Below are positions 17,201 through 25,622 of a stretch of DNA of 57,723 bases, piece after piece. The stretch comes from Paenibacillus tritici (lineage in GTDB: Bacteria; Bacillota; Bacilli; Paenibacillales; Paenibacillaceae). Positions within the stretch are counted from its first letter, which is position 1; each line of letters starts with the position of its first letter. The notes beneath the pieces were generated by a model that had not been told where the DNA came from, ran no database searches, and saw nothing but the letters and a program-made list of their open reading frames with translations. The DNA is taken from NCBI RefSeq assembly GCF_013204885.1, contig NZ_JABMKX010000030.1, positions 1-57,723 on the forward strand, given 5' to 3'. Position numbers and translations under genes: made by a program.

Positions 17201-18320
17201 TGTTGCCGTCGACGAAGATCTCATAGTGATTGGCGCGGGTTCCGGTTACGGGCCCGGTGCCGATCGCACCGACCATGAACAGGCCATTCTCCTTATTGTA
17301 CAGACTCTTTAGAGGCGCTACGGCACTCTGGTTTTCCTTGTTGACTACGTTCGGAAGCGCAACGCCTTTCGGGTCAGGTGCGGTAATCTCAATGTTGGCG
17401 ACAAGCAGCATACCGTTCTCTGCCGGACGGGCATTCTCGCCATGAAGCTCCAGAATGAAGTTCGAGGAATTGCCCGCTGAGGCATTAATGCTGTGATGCA
17501 CCTTCAACCAGGATTCGCCGTTATAGCTGCCCACCCAGTCGGGATTCAGGTTGTTGTACTGGTATTCCCTGAGGTAGCTGTCGAGGTTATCGCTGGTATT
17601 TCTGACTCTCCATCTCATGAATTTGCCTTGCGCGCTCTTGGGATAGTATACATCGAATTCAATCGTTGATCCCGCTGTGACATTAACGGCCGGGGACAAC
17701 GGCGATTCGAGACTGATGCCGCCGAACGTGCTTTTTCCATTGTGGGCGTAATTTATCTGAAGCACTTCCGCTTTACCCTGGGCATCTGTAAAAGGATACG
17801 GGATCGTCTTGAATGAACCACCGGCAAAGTCGGCCGGGACACGGTTATCCAGCGGAGTTCTTGCCTTCCAGGCATTCGTAGGCGCGGTAACTTTTACAGA
17901 AACCTTACCCGGACCCGGGTCAAGACGGAAATAAGGATCAGAACCGTCAGATTTGATATTTGCAGTAAATTTCATTATGGCTTCTTTAAGACTTGCAATA
18001 GCTTCTTCGGCAGGAGTGTTCACATTACGTGCGAGCTCAATCGCATCATTCAGAGCTTGGAGCTCGTCAACATGCACCCATGGTAAGGCCTGGTTCACAT
18101 CGGAACCATAGACCGATCCATAGACAGACTGGCTGACTTGGAGCGGGAACTCCAGATTACCGGTTTTTAGGGCTTCGGCTTGCGCAATGAGGTCGTTCAG
18201 TTCAACGGACGGTTCCTCTCCAGCCGCAGCCGCCGGGACGGGAGTATACGTGAAGATGGAGAACAACATGATGATAACGAGAAGGCGGGAGATGCTGATT
18301 ACATATTTTCTACTGTTCAT
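14271..18320 (-). CDS. SLH-anchored multidomain GH10 endo-1,4-beta-xylanase
   Basis: A 1349-residue exported enzyme. A signal peptide covers about residues 1-33 (basic start, hydrophobic core, cut near PAAAAG). A helical segment lies at about 40-125 and a beta-rich carbohydrate-binding-like module at about 130-320. The GH10 catalytic domain spans about 335-830, with SHGHVLAWY, the acid/base Glu in WDVLNEE (about 519) and the nucleophile Glu in TYSELDLKV (about 700). Next come a cadherin-like beta-sandwich (about 840-930), a Thr/Pro linker, another beta domain, and three SLH domains (about 1172-1349) that bind pyruvylated wall polymer. It hydrolyses xylan at the cell surface. The ATG follows AAAGGAGT. 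A cre-like box lies about 107 bases upstream, implying CcpA repression. The next gene to the left in map order is the toxin cassette; no xylan operon is linked. Confidence 0.93.
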   Translation of the reverse strand: MNSRKYVISISRLLVIIMLFSIFTYTPVPAAAAGEEPSVELNDLIAQAEALKTGNLEFPLQVSQSVYGSVYGSDVNQALPWVHVDELQALNDAIELARNVNTPAEEAIASLKEAIMKFTANIKSDGSDPYFRLDPGPGKVSVKVTAPTNAWKARTPLDNRVPADFAGGSFKTIPYPFTDAQGKAEVLQINYAHNGKSTFGGISLESPLSPAVNVTAGSTIEFDVYYPKSAQGKFMRWRVRNTSDNLDSYLREYQYNNLNPDWVGSYNGESWLKVHHSINASAGNSSNFILELHGENARPAENGMLLVANIEITAPDPKGVALPNVVNKENQSAVAPLKSLYNKENGLFMVGAIGTGPVTGTRANHYEIFVDGNNLKAEGTHPRGPEWLKNVNGEAMNGATTAPGLAEYSFPTNSYQAIRDSGTPGQYKSHGHVLAWYNQAPGWMAQMIPANLPSGYNGSANFYGLGNGVTTTVKVDKEMARRVQFNHTMYVMRHFLTTDTKYGSSESRGVIPFNSWDVLNEEVHESRHSELIPQDANSWRTSLKHTNWLAAMSDDQIGGDITDHYIYLLFKNAHIAAPNAKMAEAYKANYANLPEYMKLDGHDTKGSIDSYIVDNPPKLTYNDYGVATRSKARTVYNMVLELNTAWRSDPLYDGRPLIEDIGIQGHDAVGKTLASDNQYAMALYASLVDRGLLSGITYSELDLKVPTDAPGGGATAPAVLNVRQSDALGYQYALLYKTFNKFAPYIDHIISWGVTGSGWQGSYVLFDGQSNANAGYYGAMKPDRFILGHSYLDDYFAGEYQAIGNNAIDLGDLGVYTPNSVNADLSSLSLSAGTLEPAFNAATTEYDVSLKDASSITVTAAAADSRSSIKVNDTVVASGTASEAISLTPGTRTDIKVEVTGADGRVKTYTLKVTNDKTETPSTPEPGTPTATPAPSATPVPAISATPVPEVPSGPGTVATATPSTPAAPLVQGQKVTMPATVNNATASVKVSDLARAKEFIEKNVTLDIPAAQGVNSYSVGLPAAALTNGAKDNKLTISTEFGQVVISGNMLTGTPESSGKEVALEIGKGDKSGLPAEVKAALGDRPIIQLSLKVDGKETAWSNPGAPVTVSVPYQPSTDELKNPEMIVIRYMDESGKVMTVPSGRYASKTGMVTFTTTHLGDFAVAYVSKTFTDLGKAAWAKNAVEVLASKDILKTEGGEFHPSTDITRADFLYSLVRALGLTAKADGNFSDVQKNAYYYNELAIAKALGITNGQNNGSFGSDQKITRQDMMVLTERALKLEKKLNNPGTAADLERFSDKSKVASYALGSVAAMVKEGLIQGSGNKINPAGNTTKAEAAVFLYRLYNK

Positions 18321-18426
18321 CTAAGTTTGACTCCTTTTCTTATGGAGATTCTTATCCTTGGTTACGCCAAGTTTGGCTTGACAGTCAATCCTGCACCTCC
18401 CTCTGAACCTAATGGCAGACCATGTT

Positions 18427-18440
18427 TGAAAACGCATTCA
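18427..18440. promoter_or_regulatory. cre-like box, probable CcpA site of the xylanase gene
   Basis: TGAAAACGCATTCA, or TGAATGCGTTTTCA on the gene's strand, fits the catabolite-responsive consensus TGWAANCGNTNWCA at 13 of 14 positions. It lies 107 bases upstream of the xylanase start. Xylanase genes in this phylum are usually glucose-repressed through CcpA. In the 18321-18683 gap no convincing -35/-10 pair was found. Confidence 0.65.
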
Positions 18441-18616
18441 CAAAAGCGGATGATTAGGCTGTAATAGCTTTCATATTAACAACAGGAAGAGAAAGTCTAA
18501 ATACGGGTAATGCACGAATGATTTTAATATATTACGAAAGTGGACACATTCTCGCTCTGAGGTTTCCAGGAAAAAGAACATCTGGTGTGGTAATGGAATA
18601 TCTTCGGGTGAACGCA

Positions 18617-18652
18617 AAATAGACCGCCCTCCCAGCAAGGGCTTGCGGTCTT
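18617..18652 (-). terminator. Terminator of the biosynthetic operon
   Basis: On the minus strand AAGACCGC... pairs with ...GCGGTCT and is followed by ATTTTGCG, 32 bases after the last gene's stop. The 3' arm and tail (GGGCGGTCTATTTTGCGTT) nearly match those of the toxin-cassette terminator at 14020-14055. Confidence 0.75.
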
Positions 18653-18683
18653 GTAATTACAACGGGTGGCTGTGGGTTCAGCT

Positions 18684-19721
18684 TTACAATCTCGCAGCCT
18701 TTAACATTAAATAAAATTGATTATTAAAATGCACTTCATTCGTATATATTTTTGTTAATAAACCCATACACTTATCTATGATTTCCCCAGTGAACGTTTG
18801 AGACATGATGACTTTATTCGAATAGAACCTTACCGTCTTCCAGTCATTAATAATTTGGTCCAGTAACGGGTCAAGCGTATCTTTGGCATTGATATGATCA
18901 AGGTTGTACTTATAGAGCGTATTTAACCTGTATTTCTCAGAACATTTTCTATAAATAGTACTGCTTAGTGTTTCTATAATCGTTTCATTGGTTAGAATGA
19001 GCTCGAAATTTTCTGCCAACAACAATATACTATTCAGACTTTCCGTGATTTCATTTTGATACCTGAACATATTTTCTACAAATTTATTGATGCTGGTGTG
19101 TGCTGACTTCTTATGGTTCAAGATCTCATGATCAGCGGGGGACACTAGTGCATATTCCCAAAAGTAATTTGGCATCTTAACGTGTTCCGAAGTCATGCAG
19201 GACAATTTAAATTCTGAGAATGGTAAAGAATATGGTTTGTATTCTGTAATATCATCAACCGTATATATTTCCCCGTTCGTAAGATTGAAGCCATAGACAA
19301 AAACGGGGTGCAGTCCATGTTTTTTGTTATAGTAAAAGTCTCTCCCGCGTTGATAAAATAAATCAATAAAAATAGAAATCGGATGACCCTTAGAAATAGA
19401 GTTTATGATTTCATCTTGTAAAGTATCTAATGTAGGAGATTCTCTGCGAATAGAGATGCCCATTTCCTCAAGAATCTGATCTCCCTCCTCGAGATCCAAC
19501 ACTTCTAACTTGAAATAACCTCTTGTTTGTATTTTTTGTTTATCAAATCTATAAATACTAATGACATTATTCAAAATCGGCAGCTCATCTTTTTCGAAAT
19601 AATTGGCAAGCGTTAATAACAAATTGTAGTCGCAATTAAAATACGGAAAATTATGATGAGGAAACATTTTGATCATGCCGTCGAATGGTTGAAAGGTATC
19701 CAGGGAAACAATTTCATCCAT
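18684..19721 (-). CDS. BtrH-like acyltransferase/cysteine-enzyme homologue (second copy)
   Basis: A 345-residue protein, last gene of the biosynthetic operon. The N-terminal half matches the BtrH_N layout: Cys30 in YFNCDYN, an IFIDLFY strand (residues 117-123), His138 in GLHPVFVYGFN and Asp156/157 in YTVDD, giving a Cys-His-Asp set on a C39-peptidase-like core. In butirosin biosynthesis BtrH moves an aminoacyl group from an acyl carrier protein onto an amine of the aminoglycoside. The C-terminal half (about 170-345) is helical and has no obvious match. Base composition is clearly AT-richer than the radical SAM and transporter genes, like the other copy at 28049. The likely job is acyl transfer or cyclisation with one of the two carrier proteins (inference). 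Confidence 0.72.
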   Translation of the reverse strand: MDEIVSLDTFQPFDGMIKMFPHHNFPYFNCDYNLLLTLANYFEKDELPILNNVISIYRFDKQKIQTRGYFKLEVLDLEEGDQILEEMGISIRRESPTLDTLQDEIINSISKGHPISIFIDLFYQRGRDFYYNKKHGLHPVFVYGFNLTNGEIYTVDDITEYKPYSLPFSEFKLSCMTSEHVKMPNYFWEYALVSPADHEILNHKKSAHTSINKFVENMFRYQNEITESLNSILLLAENFELILTNETIIETLSSTIYRKCSEKYRLNTLYKYNLDHINAKDTLDPLLDQIINDWKTVRFYSNKVIMSQTFTGEIIDKCMGLLTKIYTNEVHFNNQFYLMLKAARL

Positions 19722-19771
19722 AAAATAGTTCTCCTAACCTAAAATTATTGTCGATATTACGGCTATATTAC

Positions 19772-20605
19772 CTACATTTGATTCAGAGCGTACACATTAT
19801 AGTAATTTGGAATATTCAAGTCTTCGTAGTAGTCGATTGAGACATTGAAGCCATTGCTTCGGAAGATGTTTTCGAGCCTGTTGATCTGCTCTCCATCCAG
19901 TCCGTGTACCTCCATTACAATTTGCCTGATTTTGCCCCAATCCTCCGGATGGATGCCTTCCAGCACCTCGAACTCACTTTTTTCCACGTCGATTTTGAGC
20001 AGATCAATTGGGTTCAGATCGTAATAGCGGATCATTTCGGAGATCGTAGTTAGCTTGCATGGATAGATTTGTTCATTCAGAAGCCTCGGCGACATCAGAT
20101 GATCAACAAACCGGTTTAGCATTCGCGGGTCAGGGAAATCTTCTCTGTAATGGTTGATTAATCCGTATCGGAGATCCTGATCGTGGTTCTCCCGGTATTT
20201 GATCTGGACAGAATCCGTGGACATCGTAGGAAAATAGGCAAACTCCGCTTCCTTGATCTCATTGGACAGCCCAACATTAACCGTCGTTACGCGGGGCAGC
20301 GAGCTCGTATTCATCTTCAAGAGTTCAAACGTCGGAGGCAGTGGCTCAAAGGCATATACCCTGCAGTTGCTCTTGCTGCTGACATATAGGGTGAACATGC
20401 CGATATTAGCCCCGACGTCCATGACCGTGCCATGATCCGGGAGCGTAATCCCGTGCTTGAAATACATCTCCTTGCGGAAAATCTCGTTGTAGAGGAACTC
20501 GGTCTCGCCTTCATTGTTCTGATAGATTTCGATCCCGTTGTGCAGCCGTTTCTTGGAAGTGGCTTCTGTCTGCGGTGAAAAGCTCTTGTGCTCCATCCTG
20601 CTCAT
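19772..20605 (-). CDS. FkbM-family SAM-dependent methyltransferase
   Basis: A 277-residue protein. Motif I is VMDVGANIGMFTLY, then YAFEPLPPTFELL, and the family-specific IDLLKIDVEKSEFEVLEG followed by IVMEVHG. FkbM-type enzymes O-methylate hydroxyl groups in polyketides, sugars and other natural products. An upstream GTG (20614) is in frame but overlaps the AGAAGG ribosome binding site; ATG 20605 has the right spacing. It sits between the exporter permeases and the last BtrH-like gene in the operon and is probably a late tailoring enzyme, perhaps acting on the sugar. Confidence 0.85.
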   Translation of the reverse strand: MSRMEHKSFSPQTEATSKKRLHNGIEIYQNNEGETEFLYNEIFRKEMYFKHGITLPDHGTVMDVGANIGMFTLYVSSKSNCRVYAFEPLPPTFELLKMNTSSLPRVTTVNVGLSNEIKEAEFAYFPTMSTDSVQIKYRENHDQDLRYGLINHYREDFPDPRMLNRFVDHLMSPRLLNEQIYPCKLTTISEMIRYYDLNPIDLLKIDVEKSEFEVLEGIHPEDWGKIRQIVMEVHGLDGEQINRLENIFRSNGFNVSIDYYEDLNIPNYYNVYALNQM

Positions 20606-20644
20606 CCGATTCACCTTCTCAATAATTTATTTGGGGGCATTTCT

Positions 20645-21457
20645 CTAACTGCTGGCGCTCTCATAGTGTTTGACGGCCAGCTTCCAGAACAGCCTGACCA
20701 CTAGAAGCGATATCACAGGAGCTGCAAAAATCCATATTCCTAGGAACAAGTCCAACCGGTCGATCAAATAAACCGACGGCATGTTGGTGATAAACAAGAT
20801 AGGCACAACATACAGTCCTATTCTCCGCAGCCATTTGGGGTATATGTACATCGGCATATTATTCAAATCCCAGCATTTGTCCAGTATGTCGAAGATCGAA
20901 CCGGACTTCACCGTCCAGAAGGCAAGAATCTGCGGAAGCAGCAGCACCGAGTAGGTCACGATCGTGCTACTCAAGATCACGCCGATATATCCGGCCAAGT
21001 GGATAAAGCTTGGATCGATGCCAAGACGCTGCCAGGCCAATACGATCATCGTGATCCCGGCGATCAGGTTCGGAATCGGAAACGCGAAGTTCACGTGCCG
21101 TAATGAAATCATGAACTGCAGCGATAGCGGCTTGGTCATATACAAGTCCAGCGTCCCGTTGCGGATATGGCCGGCGAATCTATAAAAGTTATCCATGAAC
21201 AGTCCTGTATAGATTGCGATCATAATCGTATAGGTCCCGGTGAAGATCATCATCTGGTCAGGAGAAATTCCGTTAATTTCGATCCCTAGCTGATAAACGA
21301 AGATGATATAGATCAGCTTGGACAACAGAAATACGGTCTCCATGATCAAACCGGAGTAGAAATTTGCTTTGTATTCCATGTAACCGACCAAGCTGTTCTT
21401 CGCAAAAATAAAAAACATACGTACATGCTTCCGAATCTCAGACAAGCTGATACTCAC
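20645..21457 (-). CDS. ABC-2 type transporter permease B
   Basis: A 270-residue integral membrane protein with about six hydrophobic helices and the ABC-2 family segment IRNGTLDLYMTKPLSLQFM. The start is GTG 21457 with GGAGG at good spacing; the longer frame from TTG 21472 contains that ribosome binding site and is rejected. It begins 4 bases after the stop of permease A, so the two are co-translated. With the ATPase (22249-23253) it forms a heterodimeric exporter, most likely for the product of this cluster. Paired permeases of this sort also occur in some antibiotic exporters. Confidence 0.85.
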   Translation of the reverse strand: MSISLSEIRKHVRMFFIFAKNSLVGYMEYKANFYSGLIMETVFLLSKLIYIIFVYQLGIEINGISPDQMMIFTGTYTIMIAIYTGLFMDNFYRFAGHIRNGTLDLYMTKPLSLQFMISLRHVNFAFPIPNLIAGITMIVLAWQRLGIDPSFIHLAGYIGVILSSTIVTYSVLLLPQILAFWTVKSGSIFDILDKCWDLNNMPMYIYPKWLRRIGLYVVPILFITNMPSVYLIDRLDLFLGIWIFAAPVISLLVVRLFWKLAVKHYESASS

Positions 21458-21461
21458 AGAT

Positions 21462-22271
21462 CTAACCTCCAACGGCTACATATTTCTTCATCCCGGAATC
21501 CCAAGACAACTTGGAAATGATCATAAGCACAATGACCCAAACCGCCTGTACGAGGAGCCCGGGCACGATTTCATGAATCGTCAAGCTCCCATTGATGATC
21601 TTAACCGGGAAGTATACGACATATTGAAACGGTAAATAGCTGGAAATTCTGGCAAACGTATCTCCGAAAATATTAAGCGGAAAGATGGCGCCACTGAGCA
21701 GATAGACGCCTTGGTTGAACGCGATAAAAACGCCCCAAACCTCAGTAATAATGAACGCGAGCGCACTAATCGAATAAAAAAGCAGAAAGTTGATGAGCAG
21801 CCCGAACAGAATGCTGACCAGGAACAAAACGATCTGCCCCGCTCTAAGCTGAAACTCCCAAATCTGAGTAAACACGATCATCAGGATGACGAATAAGACA
21901 AGGACGACCGCGGTCTGAACCGTTTTCCCGCCGAAAAAATTGCATATCCGATAGCTGAAATAATGAATAGGCTGAGCGATAAATTTGCTCAATCCGCCCG
22001 TCTTGATATCATTCGCGATCTCCCCTTCGAAGCCGGCAGAAACCAGCTTGGAGACGACGCCGGACAACACGGAATAAATGATGATCTGCGAATACGAATA
22101 GCCGTTAATAATCTCCTGCGGCGAACTGCGAAATACGGCTGTCCAGAGGAAGCATTGGACGAGTATGATGAAGCCGCCGCTGATAATACTCATCAGGAAA
22201 TCGGTCCGGTATTCCATCTCATTCTGAAGCGCAAGGATGTACGTCCTTTTATACTTCTGCAAGGCTTTCAT
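21462..22271 (-). CDS. ABC-2 type transporter permease A
   Basis: A 269-residue membrane protein with six predicted helices and the IKTGGLSKFIAQPIHYFSYR segment that parallels the KPLSLQF region of its partner. The frame is open to 22343 inside the ATPase gene, but the start is best placed at ATG 22271 (GATGGGGTCAG upstream), overlapping the ATPase 3' end by 23 bases; ATG 22283 is the alternative. Translational coupling with the ATPase and permease B supports one exporter complex. Confidence 0.85.
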   Translation of the reverse strand: MKALQKYKRTYILALQNEMEYRTDFLMSIISGGFIILVQCFLWTAVFRSSPQEIINGYSYSQIIIYSVLSGVVSKLVSAGFEGEIANDIKTGGLSKFIAQPIHYFSYRICNFFGGKTVQTAVVLVLFVILMIVFTQIWEFQLRAGQIVLFLVSILFGLLINFLLFYSISALAFIITEVWGVFIAFNQGVYLLSGAIFPLNIFGDTFARISSYLPFQYVVYFPVKIINGSLTIHEIVPGLLVQAVWVIVLMIISKLSWDSGMKKYVAVGG

Positions 22272-23253
22272 GTCTGACCCCATCTTTCTGATATAAGCTT
22301 TCGATGCCCCGCTCGACAGGTATATCTTCAACTGTGAAATCAAGGATCGGGAACCGGTCCAGCATCATCTTGGAGAGCTGCTGAAGGTCATGCTTATCAA
22401 TCTCCATGACGGCATTCAGGCCGTCATGTTGAGTAATAACGCCATAGTCGCTTAGCGCTTGCCTCGGTACTTCGTCCGTAAATTGCAGCTTGATAATCTT
22501 TTTGGTATGGAACAGCTCGTTCACACGCCGGAGATCGCCGTCGTATACGATTTTCCCTTGATTGATGATGATCGTTCGTTTGCACAGATCCTCAATATCC
22601 GCCATGTAGTGGCTTGTCAGAATGACCGTTGCCTTCGTCTGCTGGTTATAATACTTCAGGAACTCCCGAATGCGCTTCTGCGAAATCAGATCAAGTCCGA
22701 TGGTAGGCTCATCCAGGAAAATCACCTTGGGCCGGTGGATGAGCGATGCAATTAGCTCCATCTTCATCCGTTCCCCCAGCGAAAGCCTCCGCACCTGAAT
22801 ATTGAGCAGGTCCTTTACGTCAAGAATCTCCGTAAGCTCATCCAGGACAAGGTTGTAGGGCTTATCCTCGACCTCATAGATACATTTGTTCAGGTACAAC
22901 GATTCGTTCGCCGGTAGATCCCACCACAACTGCGATTTCTGCCCCATCACGATCGAGAACTGCATCTTGAATTCTTTTTTTCGCTCCCAAGGGACATAGC
23001 CTAATACCGTCGCCTGCCCGCTTGTCGGATACAAGATGCCGGACAGCATCTTAAGCGTAGTCGTTTTGCCGGAACCGTTCGGGCCTAAGAATCCGACCAT
23101 CTCACCTTGCTCGATGACAAGTGATATTTCGCTAACCGCTTCTTTGATCAGTGATTTCCGCTTCACTAAATTTTTGAGCGATTTTTTGAGCCCCAATTCT
23201 TTCTCGTAGTATTTGAAGCTTTTGGATAAGTGTTCCACTTGGATAATGCTCAC
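22249..23253 (-). CDS. ABC transporter ATPase of the cluster exporter
   Basis: A 334-residue protein with Walker A GPNGSGKTT, the Q-loop segment IVMGQKSQLWWD, signature LSLGERMKME, Walker B VIFLDEPTIGLD and the H-loop TSHYM. It is of the ABC-2/drug-export class and powers the two permeases that follow. The GTG start follows GAGGTG. The C-terminal 90 residues are an extra domain typical of this exporter class. It starts 33 bases after the radical SAM gene 23286-24464, which is why it is assigned to the same operon. Confidence 0.93.
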   Translation of the reverse strand: MSIIQVEHLSKSFKYYEKELGLKKSLKNLVKRKSLIKEAVSEISLVIEQGEMVGFLGPNGSGKTTTLKMLSGILYPTSGQATVLGYVPWERKKEFKMQFSIVMGQKSQLWWDLPANESLYLNKCIYEVEDKPYNLVLDELTEILDVKDLLNIQVRRLSLGERMKMELIASLIHRPKVIFLDEPTIGLDLISQKRIREFLKYYNQQTKATVILTSHYMADIEDLCKRTIIINQGKIVYDGDLRRVNELFHTKKIIKLQFTDEVPRQALSDYGVITQHDGLNAVMEIDKHDLQQLSKMMLDRFPILDFTVEDIPVERGIESLYQKDGVRHESLAEV

Positions 23254-23285
23254 TGGTGCACCTCATTTATGTTCATTTAGAATCG

Positions 23286-24464
23286 TTAAACACCGTGCAA
23301 ATGCAAGACACTGCACTTGGAACATGCCGGTGTCAGCCGTTCGTCCATCATTTCCCTTATCCTTCTGTAAGTCATGCTATGCCATAATTCCTGTACAGAC
23401 ATTTCATTTAATTTGCCGATCTCGAACTCCTTGAAAAATTTGCAAGCGATAATCGTTCCATCGGGCGTAATGTCCATCCGGTTCGAGAGCGCCAGGCACT
23501 TCTTGTTCATCGTGCCTTTGCCCTTCAACTCTTTGCCGAGCACGAAATCTTCGATCTGGTCATGATCCAGATTCGGCTGGTAGCGCAAACGCATTTTCCA
23601 GACCCGATGATTCACCCGGTCCAACTCGCTCATGAGAGCAGGGATACGCTCCGGATCGAGCTTATAGTTGAAGGCGTGCCAGCTTCGTTCGCCCTTGTGC
23701 TCGCTTGCCGGAAGGAAGTGGAACTTCTGGTCGAAGTAATCGTCCATTCCCTGCGTGCATTCGTCCGAGATGTACCACGGGAAGCAGACGATGACCAGAT
23801 CTACGCCGACGCCCTCCAGAAAGTCCAGCAGATCGTACAGCTTGTCGGTCATACCATCGTTAACGACGGTATGAATCGAAATTTTACCCCTGAACCGGTT
23901 TTCCTTGCGCAGTTCGACTAGCATCCGGATAGCATCTATCGCCTTATTAAATACCCCATTGCCGCGAAGCGCATCATTCTCTTCTTCGAATCCATCAAGC
24001 GCAATGAGCAGCTCTAAGTTGTCGGAGATTCTCTGCAAGGCGTCCAGCTTTCGCTCGATCAGCACCGCATTCGTGCAGATCGTCGTCTCCCGGGGATGGG
24101 CTTCAAGCAAATCGGCCAAACGGTCGAAATGGCTGTATACGAGCGGCTCGCCGCCCCAGATATAGAGTCTCGACTTGGCTGGTTCCGTCTCAAGGATCAG
24201 CTTCTCCAGCAGCCCGTAGTCGAGCTGTTCCCGCTGCTGCTCCGGTGTCATGAAGTGATGGTAGCCGGTGTCGTTCCATTGATAGCAATGCTTGCAGCGC
24301 AAGTTGCATTGGTTCGTCAGTTTAATCCCGACCGACTCTGGCAACGGTGTCGCGTAACCCGCTATTTTCTCCATGTTCCGCTTGGTTTCCATCGTATTCC
24401 TGATGGTACGTTTCAATATTTGCAAATCCTTAGCGGAATGCTTGATCTCTGATTTCGGATTCAT
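23286..24464 (-). CDS. Radical SAM enzyme with SPASM domain (first copy)
   Basis: A 392-residue protein. The radical SAM motif is CNLRCKHC (CxxxCxxC, about residues 53-60), which binds the SAM-cleaving 4Fe-4S cluster; YIWGGEPL is the GGE motif. The C-terminal region carries further Cys residues (KKC, IIAC, ACSKC) in a SPASM arrangement for auxiliary clusters. SPASM enzymes dehydrogenate, crosslink or epimerise peptides, amino acids or aminoglycosides (BtrN of butirosin belongs to the wider group). No precursor peptide is visible nearby, so a carrier-bound or small-molecule substrate is more likely than a RiPP. It lies 42 bases after the second copy, whose sequence is only distantly related. 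Confidence 0.9.
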   Translation of the reverse strand: MNPKSEIKHSAKDLQILKRTIRNTMETKRNMEKIAGYATPLPESVGIKLTNQCNLRCKHCYQWNDTGYHHFMTPEQQREQLDYGLLEKLILETEPAKSRLYIWGGEPLVYSHFDRLADLLEAHPRETTICTNAVLIERKLDALQRISDNLELLIALDGFEEENDALRGNGVFNKAIDAIRMLVELRKENRFRGKISIHTVVNDGMTDKLYDLLDFLEGVGVDLVIVCFPWYISDECTQGMDDYFDQKFHFLPASEHKGERSWHAFNYKLDPERIPALMSELDRVNHRVWKMRLRYQPNLDHDQIEDFVLGKELKGKGTMNKKCLALSNRMDITPDGTIIACKFFKEFEIGKLNEMSVQELWHSMTYRRIREMMDERLTPACSKCSVLHLHGV

Positions 24465-24506
24465 ATCAACACACCCTTCTTAAATGTGATAGGTCATTCA
24501 CATGAA

Positions 24507-25595
24507 TCAGTAGATGTAATACCTTGAACAAGCCGTACAGATCGGAAGCATATTTTTTTTCATATACGCGCGATACTCTTTGTACTTGTCACTACTCCAG
24601 ATATCCAGCAAATTCTCTTCGTTCACGTTGCCGAAGGTCAAATCATAGAAGGCATGGCAGGGCGAAACGTCGCCCCTTGCCGTAATCTCCGCATAAACCC
24701 ATGGAAGGGAGCACTGATTTCGTTTATCAGCCATCTGCTGGAATTGCCCCGAGAAATAGTTGCGCAAATTCAGTTCATCTATCGTCTTCGGATAGGTGAC
24801 CACATGGATGCGGTTTTTCAAGCAGTATGCTTTGACATGATTGAGCTGTCTCGTCAATTCCGGAATGTCGATCTCCCTGAACGAACTAATGTCCCGCCAC
24901 ACCATCCCCTTGGCATAAGGAGCTTCATACACGCCGAATTCCTCACTAAGAACCTCCACATATTGGGCATACTGCTCTTCCGTGGCATAGAGCTGCACTT
25001 CCATGCTGATATGGTCGAGCATCGACAAGTCAATATGCTTGAAGAAAAATTCCTCGACGTACATATAGTTCAAGGGCGTAATGATAAAGGATACACCCAG
25101 CTTCGGAAATTGCGTGCCTTTGCTTTGCCGGAGCTCATAGAGCTTCTCGATTCCCTTGATTACTTTCTTGAATACGCCTTTGCCCCTCTGCCTGTCGTTG
25201 ATTGCCTCAGGGCCGTCGAGCGATACCCAGATCTTATTAGGAGCATTCTCGGCAAGCATCTCGGCATGCTGCTCGAGCAATGTGCCGTTCGTGGGGAAGT
25301 CCGCTACGCTTCCATAGTGATTGATCATGGCGAGAATGTCGCTCAGCCAAGGGTACATCAGCGGCTCGCCGCCGAAGAAATCGTAATACGGCTTGCCGGG
25401 GCTGCACTGGACGATGATCTTTTTGATCAGATCCGGGTCCAGCTGCACTAACGTTTTTTTGCTTTTGTACGAACCTTCGAGTCCCCACTCATAGCACATC
25501 TTGCATCGCAAATTGCACTCCTCGAGCAGCTGCAAGACGATCCATCTCGGATAGCTTGTCGTATCTCGGGCGATACTCAATTTGTTGACGCTCAT
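24507..25595 (-). CDS. Radical SAM enzyme with SPASM domain (second copy)
   Basis: A 362-residue protein with the motif CNLRCKMC (about residues 29-36), the FFGGEPLMY (GGE) motif and a SPASM-type Cys set at the C-terminus (NQC, VSPC, CTACSRY). It ends with ...ACSRYYIY. It differs clearly from the neighbouring copy, so the two probably catalyse successive steps. RBS AAGGGG is at good distance from the ATG. It is positioned between the glycosyltransferase and the first-copy enzyme in one operon. The exact reaction is unknown. Confidence 0.9.
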   Translation of the reverse strand: MSVNKLSIARDTTSYPRWIVLQLLEECNLRCKMCYEWGLEGSYKSKKTLVQLDPDLIKKIIVQCSPGKPYYDFFGGEPLMYPWLSDILAMINHYGSVADFPTNGTLLEQHAEMLAENAPNKIWVSLDGPEAINDRQRGKGVFKKVIKGIEKLYELRQSKGTQFPKLGVSFIITPLNYMYVEEFFFKHIDLSMLDHISMEVQLYATEEQYAQYVEVLSEEFGVYEAPYAKGMVWRDISSFREIDIPELTRQLNHVKAYCLKNRIHVVTYPKTIDELNLRNYFSGQFQQMADKRNQCSLPWVYAEITARGDVSPCHAFYDLTFGNVNEENLLDIWSSDKYKEYRAYMKKNMLPICTACSRYYIY

Positions 25596-25622
25596 CGCAT
25601 AACCCCTTCTGCCATTGAAATC

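Noticed and set aside
14271..18683. Prophage or transposon explaining the toxin and terminator similarity
   Set aside because: No integrase, transposase, terminal repeats or target duplications were seen.
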